From NCBI GenBank assembly GCA_002633005.1, contig NMRA01000061.1:479357-543356 (forward strand): a DNA stretch of 64,000 nucleotides. The letters are read 5' to 3'. This stretch comes from Phoronis australis (Eukaryota; Phoronida; Phoronidae). The position numbers and the translations under genes are program-made. The notes beneath the pieces were generated by a model that did no database searches, was not told the DNA's origin, and was given only the letters and a program-made list of their open reading frames with translations. Positions 1-27,383 of the stretch are shown in pieces. Each line of letters begins with the position of its first letter. The stretch's first letter is position 1.

Positions 1-146
1 TCACAATAAAATGGCTGCCGAAGGCAGTGCACATTTGAAATAACTCGGCACAAATTAAAGAAAACTTCCGAATCGATGAATGCGGTATATCTGTGAGAGT
101 TAAATCGAATCCTATTCAGATCATAACTTTGAAGTGGAATAATTCG
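1..146 (+). other. Candidate noncoding first exon of PEX6
   Basis: A strong donor (GTGAGT) begins at 147, and the acceptor before the PEX6 start codon ends at 1712, so bases up to 146 could be a 5' untranslated exon spliced to 1713. It contains a short upstream ORF (ATG at 11, stop after ten codons). The assignment is inference: no transcript evidence is available, and the exon's left end may lie outside the window. The following 1.5 kb intron holds one inverted-repeat element (1060-1391). Confidence 0.3.
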
Positions 147-1059
147 GTGAGTACAACAGCAAGTCGGTTTTATGCTTAGGCGGACGAACATTGGGTTCCC
201 CAGTATACCGTCTACGCCGGTGGTCACTGTCTATAGTAATAGCAATGATAATGAATGATATTCAAGATTTCTCATCAGTTTCCTTCTTCTCCTTAACTCA
301 TGTGATGTGGTCATCTTCAAATAGACCACGCTGTGCCACACTACAGAAAGTTTAGAAACCCCCTTAACCTACCAATTGGACCTTTTATAAAATTTTGAAG
401 CAGCACCTGAGGAATTAATGTCATCTATTTGCATTTGCTGCGTTGAATGTTCCGTCTTGTTTTTATAGCACAGCCTCATCTTGATTTGCAGTTTGGATCC
501 TGGCCTTTCTTTATTATGAAAACGTCTTAGTCACAATGAACTGGCAACCATCCACCGTTTCATTTTTTCATTTGTGTTTGAACTTAAGTTAATTAAATTG
601 CAGTAGCGCACATGCATGCATCATGTCATTGCACATGCTTTTATTTGATCATCTACACTGATTCATTGGAATGATCCATTGGAATGATCCATTGGTTTCA
701 GAAAATTACAATTTAATGGTAATTTTGAAGTAAACAGAGCTTTGTTAGTAGCAGCAAATACAGTGACATACATGAACTGAAATTTCAGGACAATGTGCCC
801 ATGGCCATTACATGGCTAGTCAGTATACTGTGGTGCGTGTAACATGGCGTCTGATTTTTAGCTTCTGCAAAGGTAACTTGGCTGTGTTCTTGAAAGGTCG
901 GTTGAAAAATAAACAAGGCTTGAGTTGGCAAGATTTAGAAATACAACAATTTCATCAAGATAAGTATTTATGTCAGTAAAGAATTTACAGCAACCTGTGA
1001 TATTTTCAACAAAATTTGAAAACGAACTGAAATGCCCGCTTGACTACACCAGTCAGCTG

Positions 1060-1391
1060 AAAGGGACATTAAATCGCTTTATGGCAGAAAAACTCAATTT
1101 TTGGGATCACGATTGGATGTGATGAACTTCCCGAAGTTAAAAAACAAAATGCAATGTATTTTTGTGATTTTATTACAAATCACCTATTCTCACCATCATC
1201 TGCCAGACATTTGCTGAAATCAAGGACTGCGTATTCACCATTTAAATAATCTTAAATTACTACTAAATTTGTGAGATTTGGCTCAGTACCATGTCATTCT
1301 ACTGTTATTGCGAACCTAGTGGGGCCAATTCCATGCTACTTTGACAATTTATGTAAAAATTACCTCTCTAGCATGCTGACAATGTCCCTTT
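1060..1391. repeat. Short inverted-repeat element (AAAGGGACATT ends)
   Basis: The left end AAAGGGACATT (1060-1070) is the exact reverse complement of the right end AATGTCCCTTT (1381-1391). The 332-bp body has no coding capacity. It shares the internal string TTTGCTGAAATCAAGG and the TGTCCCTTTAA-like end with a sequence near 63430-63632, so this looks like a dispersed MITE family. It lies in the putative 5'UTR intron of PEX6. Confidence 0.55.
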
Positions 1392-1737
1392 AAGGTGATT
1401 TACTGTCAAAAATCATGTTTTGATTTGTTCCTCTTACCGTCAATATGTAAAAGTGGTCTAAAACTGGGTGTAATTTCTAAACTTGTAGAGAACTGACAGT
1501 TCATCATTTCAGGTCACTGCAGTAAAGCACTCCAACTGACAAGATTTTTGTTACACTAGTGTGATCTTGTTAAACTTTGCTGGACACATCAGAATTGTAT
1601 GCCTATATTGATAACCCACAAAATGCTTTAAAAATTGAACTTTTATTTGCTGCTAAACTGATAAACCCTTAAAAATTCCTCATCATAATTTTGCTTGTTT
1701 GTATTTTTTCAGTAACCGGAATCAATGAAACAACAGC

Positions 1738-18051
<16,314 letters not shown>

Positions 18052-18690
18052 AAATCAGCTGTGTATTTGTTCATTTGTTTATGAAGCTGTGGTGTGGTTC
18101 AGCCTGCTGTATGCTTACCATTAGCCGTCATGTAATGGCTAAAATTCTTAATAGCTCCTGCTTAAGTGGAACATTTTAAGATCAAATCCTCAAAGTGTTT
18201 TTGCGAACACCGCATAAAGAAAGTATCTGAAAGTTTCATATGGATGCAATCAAGCATTTCTGAAATATGATGCAAATTTTGATCATTTTTCAAGGGTCTT
18301 ATGTATTGTAATCTTAACCGATTCTGGTTATTAATTTATTAACGGAATTTATATTGCTATTAATTTATTAACCCCATTAAGCCTGAACCTGATGCTGAAA
18401 TGGTCCAGTGGCCACTACCTGAGCTGTGATTTGCTACTCTCCCCTTTCCTTCCTAAAATAATGAATGGTCCTCAACTGGAATGGCAAATTATTGCATTTC
18501 TATTGTCTAACAGTGCTTATGGATGTCAATTAAACAAAAATCATTTGGTCAGATTGTTTTTGATTGGAAATTGATGTTCATAGACCCATTAATGTAATAA
18601 CTGCAAGCTGTTTCGATATGAAGTCATTTTGTTATTTCAAAGTTCTTTCATAAATACTCGGAATATTCTTGAAGTTTCTGGTATACTATT

Positions 18691-18696
18691 AATAAA
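18691..18696 (+). terminator. Candidate PEX6 poly(A) signal AATAAA
   Basis: AATAAA lies 640 nt after the PEX6 stop codon. A later plus-strand AATAAA (19662-19667) is an alternative. Confidence 0.45.
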
Positions 18697-19661
18697 CACA
18701 CCATAAACTTTATTACATTGTGTCATTTAATGAGAACCATTCATTCTCATGCACTCAAAACCCTTCTGAGCAGGGGTCACTCTCATTCTTGGAAACTAAT
18801 ACAATAAGAAAACGTAGGGGCCTTCTCTCGAAATTTCCAGTGTTGGAGTTTTATGAAGCATTTGTTTTAAATTTAACGTATCAAAGAGTTTTTTCCTATG
18901 AATTTGATGAATGTAAAAAATATAGTCAGGTTTGGACACTGTGCAAAATTCTATACAGAAACATTCAGACCCTTGGCTGCAAGATAGTTCTACAGGCTAA
19001 TTATTTTTTCAAATTCTAATTAAACCTGACTGCTTAACGCATGATTTTACCATTTATTTGCCTATAAATCAAAATTAAGCTGAATAAGAAAGTTGCATAG
19101 TAGGATGTTTATTGAAATTGTACAAATATTTTGGTGGAAACAATTCCAACTCTAGTCAGTTAACGACTTGACCCTTACAACAAACCACTGCAAACCCTGC
19201 AGAAAGAGCCAGGTACGAGCCCCAGTCGGACAAAGATCTTTTCAGACTTGACTATAGATCACGTGACGTGACCAACATATGGCGTGTTAGATCGACCAAC
19301 TTGTATCATATCAATGGGCTGATTAATTACAGCACACCCAGTTTACCATGCGTGAATCGAATGTCAAAGGGACAGTAATCCCGCTAAATTTTGATTTAGG
19401 CGGCTTACTGTTATGAAATGGGTCTCATCTTGCCGCTTACTCAAATTAGAAGTTATTTTAGGTTTGAGAGTAATTGACACGTCGTTATTGCGTCAGAGCA
19501 GGTTCATTAAAGTTGTTCCCTCAGGTGGGGATTTCGCCAAGATGGTACATTATATGACCGTCAAGGGATTCCAGGCGATATGTTGTAACCAATTTCAATT
19601 CAACCAAAGGATGAGAACGTAATGACGCTGCTTTGGACTGAAGAGCAGATTGGCCTTAAAA

Positions 19662-19678
19662 AATAAATAGTTTTTATT
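19662..19678. terminator. Opposed AATAAA poly(A) signals
   Basis: A plus-strand AATAAA (19662-19667) and a minus-strand AATAAA (read from 19678 to 19673) lie within 17 bp. The minus-strand one is 116 nt past the SLC51A stop and is its best poly(A) signal. The plus one could serve a long PEX6 3'UTR. Confidence 0.55.
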
Positions 19679-19793
19679 GTGTTACAACGCCATGATGGTT
19701 TACGACAGCAATTCCTGTACAACTGCTACGATGGCGTTCTTAAGTTGCGAACCTCTTGAAAATGGGCGAGTCACCCGTTTGGCCATGAATTTA

Positions 19794-22700
19794 CTATCGT
19801 TTTGTAGATACTTCTCCTTCAAACTCGTCTGATTCTGCAGAATATGAATGAGTGCTGAAGTTGCTAGCAAGAGTGTCTGTGCGCGGCCGTATCAGCCGTG
19901 TCGTTTCGTCCACATTTGCGTCCTCAGAGGTGTGTCGTGAAGAGTAACGGACTTTGATTCCGGAATCTTCGTTGTCAAAGTCTCCGTCCTCTACCGTCCC
20001 CTTCTCGACTTCGTCTTTGACGTCAACAAATTTCCGCCTATAGATCCAGATAGACCATAGGCCCAATAAGAACGTCTCAGGTATTAGTAGCCAATGGTGG
20101 AGAGCTGAGGATATGAAATCAGAAAGTCTAGTTAATGTTTTTGATTTACCTGTCTACACTTGAACGGAAGTGACCAAGAAAATAGTGCGTCCGTTGTTAC
20201 CAACCCCTTAAAGGACTGGTTCAGTATTCACGTCTCGCCAAAAATTTCTGTTTCTTTATGGAGATCATTGATAGATATTATTGATGTCATCAGCTGAGTT
20301 TGGACCGTCCCTTGGTTCACCATAATTTGGCAAGTGGTACGTGAGCCTTCTGTTTAGAATTGACTTACAGTAAGTGGAGTCACGAAATTCAATTTATTAG
20401 TACGAGGTCGTGTAATCTTGAAATATGGAAAACTTTCTGTAGGTTAGCAAAGCGCGATGCATATGCAGTCATGTAGTCTGCACGCATACAGTCCCGCAGA
20501 TTGCCGTATGACCGCTTTAAATAAAATCGAATCGGAAAATTATCCGATTATAGGCCCATCGGAGCCAATTTTTGGAATCACACAGTTTGGGTTGATTCCT
20601 AAATGAACTGGGTCGGACAGTCAAGACATTTGATGAGAGGCAGTGTTCAGACGTTAACAACACTTTTCTAGCTTGTCCAGTTTGTTATGGTGGTGCACTT
20701 TATGATACACCATTCTATGCATTCTTTCACAGCACGTGATACGAAAGGTTTCAGTATAGGTGGCGCTGTGTCAGCGGGTAGGCCTACACCTTTCCATAGG
20801 CCCCCGCCCCCCGTCTCCGCCGGGTTATTCTGAGTTCGAAACATATACGCCCTGAGAAAAATTTACACTCTGCCAACAGGCTGCTGATGGCATGTTGATA
20901 TTTGTCTCACCTGAACCACTAGTTACGTAAGAAAGCGGCGGTCGACAAGGTATTGCACGTACTCCGGCCACGATGCCAATAACCAAGTTCTGAAGACCGC
21001 AACATATCAGCAGCAACTGTAGGACAGCGTATTTCGCCCCCACCCTGTATTTGACGAGAGGGAAGCGCGAAACGCGCACCATTAGCGTCAAGCCATAGAG
21101 ACCTAGAAGCTGTGAGAACGTGTTTAAGATCGTAAGGTACAGCGCCGGTGTGGTCGGTGACAACTGGAAACGAGAAAAAAGCGTGACGAGTCGCTTTTGT
21201 TTTTGCAGATTGAACGCCTTTGTTAACAAGCCACGAAACACTCATAAATGGCTACTTGAAGCGTTTTGGTTGAGTTGAAATGCGTTTAACTTAACTGTTG
21301 TGTAACAAAGTAACGATGGCACTATGTAGTCTAACGCGGATATTACATTTTCAACGGAAAAGTGGCGTCTCACGTTTACAGGTAGATTCAATTTTTGCAC
21401 AGATATTTTCAAGTGTGACTGGTTTAAAAAATCAAACAGTTATCTCAGTTTAGGACTGAAAGGATAGATATTTAATTTGAACTTTCTATTGACTGTTTAG
21501 TTACTCTGCTGCTGTAGTTTTCAAAGTACTCACGTTGGATGGACTGTAACCTCCGTTGTCCCAAAAGATTAACGTTAACATCATTACAGCAGATCGCACA
21601 ATTTGAGCCTGCTCAACTGAGTACTTTATGAAACGGAAGTTTCTTCTGAAATATCATGGCAAAAGCGATTAACAGCGGCGCTGCGTTCCGTAGACGGGAG
21701 TGAAGCTAGTGTGGTTATGTGACTGGCTTATGCATGGCGATATCTTGCAAAGTCGTGCGTGATCTTGCGTTTTCGCGAGTTTCTTGGGTCTACGGAACGC
21801 AGTTCGCTGTGGTTTTATACACGTGAAGATACGACTGTTATGAGCGCTTGCATGTTCAGCTTATTAATCAGTTTAGAACATGTGAGTAAGTGACTGCAGA
21901 GAAAGCTGCGGAATTTTTAGAACAGCTCGGCTTTTTCGGTGCATTGCACGGTCTCGCGATATTTCTTACTGTGATATAGAATTAAATTTCGTTTACCAAC
22001 TCGACTCGGAGTCACAACAAACAAAACATTTTTTTTTCTAGACCTTTGCCGTCCAATCTTCATTTTTTCAACTGCAACAACTACTTTCAAAACATCTCAT
22101 ATCGCTTCGGCCGAGTTTTTGTATTACCGTCGGAAGAGGCTGCGCGTCTCAAACCAGAAGAGTTTTAGTTGAGAATACTTCCATTTCTCTGGTAAAACAC
22201 TAATTACAAAATAGCCCATGACGAAAGTCATTTTAAATAAAATCACGGTTTAGTATCCCTTTAATAAAATAGCCCGCATTTCAAAAAGGTAATTCAAACA
22301 CAATGAATCAAAACTACCTCGTAACTTTAATATCTGGTAAAAACGGGAGACAGCAGCCGAGAGGTGGCGCAGTCAGTCGCACTCTGTCTTTCACCAGCTT
22401 TATAATCATTTTTCTTTCACCACCGTAGTATTTCACCATCAGCATCAACAGCTTGTTTTGGCAAATAGCCAAGTAACTGGAAAGGAATGAAGCTGTACAA
22501 ACAGCTCACGATGACGATTAAATCGTGTAACTTTAAACGATTTTCGCAATGTAAAACATGAGAAAACTAGCCGACATCTTGCCTGCAGCCAAAAGTCGGA
22601 GAACGAGTTTGACAAATTAATGCAACCGTTTTCATTATGTGTGATTTAAGTCTTCTTTTTTGCATATAATTCCATGATGTAGGACCGTGACTGAAAACAA

Positions 22701-25700
22701 AGATTTTGGTGATCTGGGTTTGTTCAAGCGAATAGCAATCTGAATGTACATTGACTTGGGCCAAGTTGGAGTCGTAACTTCCGGTTAGTGCAGATTCGTA
22801 GTAGCAATGAAAAATAGTTGCTACCGTGTAATGTGGCTGGTTTAAGGTAAAATTTTAAGGTGTGTAGCTCAAATTAACAACCAAGCCATCGGGAAACGAA
22901 GCCTTCACTTAGACCTCAATTACGCATAGCCATTTCGTTCATCCATAAAGTCCCGCCACGCGCCCCTAATTCGGTCAAGACGAAATCGCAAACTTGAAAC
23001 TGGAATAAGCTGTTAGTGGCGGTGAATCTCTCCGTCGAAGCAATCAATGGGCTTCATTTGGTACAGGATTCTATTATGTGCAACTTGGATGCTAACTCGC
23101 CGTACTATGTAAATAAAACAAAACAGGAACTAAGGACGGCAATGAATTGCAAAAATGGCACCGCGTGGGTTTTAAAAGTCAGTCGGCTAACAATTACCAA
23201 GGGAACACACAGTACTTAAACAGGTTTGCAATGAAACATTAGTTTTTTTCTCACATCGATTGTTGGAAAATATGAAATGTTGGATGGCAATGTAACTTAC
23301 ACGTTGGACATTTGATCGCACGTGACACTTGCTCGTGGTATTATGATCGCTATCATTGCCGAAGCGCAGAAAAACTGAAAGATGAACGACAAAACAGTCA
23401 TAGGTTTGCTGTTAAACCATTAAAAATATAGCCAGTTAATAAATTCAATGTCGTAGAAAAGTTATACCATTCTTTCAGTTGACTGCGAGGTGCAATCGTT
23501 GCCAAATCTTGAAATAAATATCTGGGGGCTCTCACTAATTCGCCACATGAATGTTCCTGTGGTAAAGACACGTCCAGTCTCTCATTAGTGATGTGTTTTT
23601 GTGTGACAAAGACGGTGTCGTTAACACAACTTTGGTATATGGTGGCAAATAAAATAATAATCCACTGAGAGATTTGGATCCACTGACAACCACTTCCTCA
23701 CTTAAGTTAAATTCGGTGATGTCGATCTGCTGTCAGTGTTCAGCAGCAAACGGTAATTATTTCATTGTACAGGAAACAATTCCTTGTACTTGAAACTACA
23801 ACCCTTGTCATGTTTCGGTTCTCAAGCTGACTTTCATAAGTGGTTGATTAAAGGTGTCATAAACCCACTTTCTTTCAAAAGATCGTTAGATTTAGGTCAC
23901 TTATCGTTGTAAACCGGGTAGAGTTCAGTAGAGCGAGGACCTCGCTTAAACCTCCTAAAAAACAAGACTTCGAGAGATTACACAACGTATTTTCAATTGA
24001 ATGAGAGCACGTCATTTTGGCTGGATTTTTCTCGCCGCAAGACAGCTATTGAACTCTACCCCGCTCTGGGATTAGAAGTGACTAGGGGCCTGGGTCTCAA
24101 AGAGTCCATTGGCTTTCGGCAAAAAATTAGTCTACGGCTTAACCTGTTTTACGAAAATTAGACAAAGGCTAAAATCTGTCTACAATTCGGAGCCGTAAGA
24201 CAGAAATCTGTAGTATACTCGAATAGACAGAAGACAAACCGTTTCGAAATACGCATAAGACAAAATAACTTTTGACTAAAGACAAAATTCAATATTCTTC
24301 GAGTAACACGTCTCGGGGTAGGAAAACTCATCAACAAGTTGGCTCCATTCGGCTGGTCGCTTTATGCGTCGAGCATATGTACTCAAGACGATAGTTCTTC
24401 AAAAAATACCGAAACATGCCTAATCGAAGTGAATGCATTTTGACCAATTTCGCGACAATACGTTTTTACCTAAGATTGGTTTATTACAGCTTTAAGTACC
24501 TACCGTGATGACAGTGGCCTAAAATAACTCTGACAATAACACGAGGACGGTGGAGGGTATTTTTTGCCATAAAAGACGCACCAGTACTCACCGGAAAAAC
24601 TCCTTGAAGCCATGTTGTTAAATATCGTGTTCTGAAGGATGAGAAATTCTTCCAGACGAAGATTACTTGTTCGACGAATATACCAATGCTCCCGATGGTT
24701 AACACCCCCACTAGCGACAGAAGGAACTGGTCCACGACGGAAGAATCTGAGCAGATATTGAAAATTATCGGTTTGTTGCTTCGCTGAAAGACCAAACTTG
24801 AAAAACTGATGTAATCACTTCTAAATCATAAGCCATGTTTGAAAATAATGTTTAAATAACATTTTCAAGTGTTCGTGATTGCTTTTAATTGTACGCTGCG
24901 GTCTTAGTGGCCATTGCTCGGCAAGCTTGCTGACAAAACTAACTTGTAAGCTTGATGTAACGACATATACGTTGTGGAGTGTATAATCCTTAAACTTTTA
25001 GATTTTATATCTCCCAAAGATAATCCTTTATCTGCTCGAATCAAGACAGTTTCCAGTACTATCTTTTCAGTTAATAATAAAGGCACAATATTAATCTCGA
25101 AAAACCAAATGCACTCAAAATACGGGCTCACGGGCAGCCATTTCAACTAGTGGAGCGGGCTTAGTTCGGGCGGTTTCGTTTAACACAGGACATTACAACT
25201 TCAATAAAATACACATCTGTCAACATCAGTATAATAAATTATATATTTTTAAATCCACTAAACTGAACACCAATGCATCAAAACAGGTCACTGGTTTACT
25301 TTACATTCGCATACTCGAGTAAATCATTGTTCACACGAAATTATCATCGTCAAGAATATCTGACGTTCCATTAAGTCAGTATTCGATCACCGTACAATAG
25401 ACATTGAAAATGAGTGGTTATTGTTCGAACATCTTGATTCTCTCCCCATAAAATACAATTAGCAAACCGTTGGTTCTTTCTACAATCCCTTTGCCACTTG
25501 CAGATCCACTAAGGATCCAGTGCCTGGTTGCATGTAACGGTCCCAAATAGGGACTCAAAGTTCCGTAAATTTTCACAGCATTTACGGACTTGTGAAGATT
25601 GTCGGAAATTCTGTCTTGTTTTCAGCTTTGATACACACTGAGAGTAATCTTTACGATGAATTCGCGACATTATTCAAAATAAATACGAGCTCTCCTCCAT

Positions 25701-26636
25701 GCAATGTAGTTGCTTTTGTTGAAATACATGCTCCGAGTTATTAGATAATAACGTACGTAATAGCCCAGCCCGTATAGCCTACTATTAATACAAATAGAGT
25801 GACGTAGAAAACCAAAACATTTGAGAATAATCGAACACACAAATGGGCAGACGTTTTAGGGGATTTAGTTGAATCTTTTGAAACTGTTTCGTGCAAGCAA
25901 GCACAGGGATCTGTGACCGGTTGCATGAAACAGTCCCAAATAGGGACTCAACTAAGTTCACTAAATCTTTTTCGTATTTGTTTCGTTCTTTAGGCACATA
26001 TGTAATGTTTTTCTATAATTTTATCTTTATTATGAGCTCTTCTTTGAATAATGACATTTTCTAATAATGATTAACTTAACATTGAGCACTTAGTTCAATC
26101 AAAATAATTAGGAACTTAGTCCTTAAATTGGGTGCGTGGCATGAAAAGATCCCTACATATTTTCAATAATATTGAGAATTCAACGTCAAGTTCGCTCTCG
26201 ATTTGTAACAAAACTAAAAGTTAACCTAGTAATAAAACTAAAACAGCAAAATAAGAAAGGACAGTTGGTGATTTCACAAGTTCAGAATTACACAGTAGAT
26301 TTAAGGAACTTAACTGAGTCCCTCTTGGGACTGTTTCATGCAATCCGACACTCACTGGCACTGGACCCCTCCTCCAGTTCATCGGCCACGTGTGACTTCT
26401 TCAGTGTATTAGAACAATAGAGACCAAATGCCCCTTATGTCTAACCATTGTCATACGACCAGTGGCCCTGAACCTAGCTATAGATCCAGACCTGTAGTAT
26501 ACGAGGACGAATTCGGTTTGCCGTATCGATCATACATAGGTGTACGGAATATTTGAGGCATTTTCGTACCTGCGATGAGTTGAATCACTTCTTCGAATGG
26601 TGGAATCGTTTCGTCCGTACAGTTCTCGGCCGACAT
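19794..26636 (-). CDS. SLC51A: SLC51A, organic solute transporter subunit alpha
   Basis: Coding exons in transcript order: 26570-26636, 24592-24746, 23301-23374, 22318-22476, 21534-21645, 20911-21163, 19794-20104. Phases join to 376 aa, close to the family length of about 340. The short N-terminus has a possible glycosylation site (NCT, residues 5-7). TM1 (about 30-53) contains LTIGSIGIFVEQVIFVWKN. Exon 3 gives IAIIIPRAS (TM2). Exon 4 gives LMLMVKYYGGERKMI and GCCLPFLPD. Exon 6 gives GAKYAVLQLLLICCGLQN. TM7 ends in IPETFLLGLWSIWIYRRK, followed by a hydrophilic acidic/Ser-rich tail of about 75 aa. In vertebrates the protein pairs with SLC51B for basolateral facilitated export of bile salts and steroid sulfates. 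No beta subunit is seen here. The start is the only ATG that joins exon 2 in frame. Confidence 0.94.
21673..21809. repeat. Inverted-repeat element in SLC51A intron
   Basis: CTGCGTTCCGTAGAC at 21681-21695 faces GTCTACGGAACGCAG at 21788-21802, and the outer CAGCG/CGCTG bases also pair. The span is about 137 bp, noncoding, between SLC51A exons 4 and 5. It is probably a small MITE. Confidence 0.65.
25526..26344. repeat. Three copies of a ~40-bp motif in SLC51A intron 1
   Basis: Copies lie at 25526-25558 (plus), 25919-25959 (plus) and 26306-26344 (inverted). All contain GTCCCAAATAGGGACTCAA or a near variant, preceded by TTGCATG. Copies 1 and 3 also share ATCCAGTGCC or its variant just upstream. 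The motif contains its own palindrome (GTCCC...GGGAC). The inverted pair 25919/26344 may mark the ends of an element of about 425 bp. Function unknown. Confidence 0.7.
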
Positions 26637-27382
26637 CGCCGGTCCTTCAGTCTGTGTCCACCCGTTCCCTTCTCAAACATCCAGTCACTGTTATTGAGCG
26701 TCAAAATTACCCTACAAAAATCCTGATGGTATGATATCTCATTACGACGCACTTTAGAAAGGAATTTGCTTAATGCTTAAGACACTGGAACTCTTTAAAC
26801 CTAATATTACTTTTGAGATTGTTTTAGTAAGCAGTACTGATAACAAAGAGATTTTCAGTTATCCATTCTGATGCCGAGCAAACGTGCGGTTAAGCTTTGG
26901 TGTCAACAGATATTACCGGTCTCTCGGTATTTATGAGCCACGGAAGGTTTTTACTTACATGTATTTCATTGGTTGATATATCTCAGGTGAGGCTCTCTGC
27001 CAAGTGTTACGAGTCATGTAATATAACTGTTTATGTCGGTTTATCAGTTTTTCTGCATGGAACGGATAACTGACTCTAATAACGTGGAGCACTGGTTTGG
27101 TCACTGGTGCTAGTTGCATTGTACGTCTTGTTCCGGAGACGCAGCCGCTACAATATATTCAGTTTTGTTTATTTTGTGCCTCGATCAGAACTCCCCAACG
27201 CTGGCTTAGCAGTTGTTTTATTATATATTCAGCTTGTATATTGACGTTGTGCCTTTATCTGTCTGACCTACTATACCTCATTTCTTGCGCAAGCGACTCT
27301 CATGACCAGTCCTAGACATTTGTAGATAAAAATCTTCTCTTAAAACAAAGTTATTCGAACATATGTTAAGACGATTTTCTTT

Positions 27383-27383
27383 N
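27383..27383. other. Ambiguous base (N)
   Basis: A single n is present in the sequence: an unresolved or polymorphic base, outside any supported gene. Confidence 0.99.

Larger units (their letters stand above)
18052..19793. other. PEX6-SLC51A convergent intergenic region
   Basis: This is the 3' untranslated and intergenic DNA between two genes that end toward each other. It holds a candidate PEX6 poly(A) signal and an opposed pair of AATAAA signals. A small palindromic stretch near 19368-19413 starts with AAAGGGACAGTAA. The open frames here look like chance frames. Confidence 0.7.

Noticed and set aside
24747-24784. Alternative SLC51A exon 2 acceptor further upstream (CTTTCAG before CGAAGC)
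   Set aside because: Joining it to exon 1 puts the conserved LLSLVGVLTIGSIG region out of frame; the acceptor at 24747 (CTGCTCAG) joins in frame.
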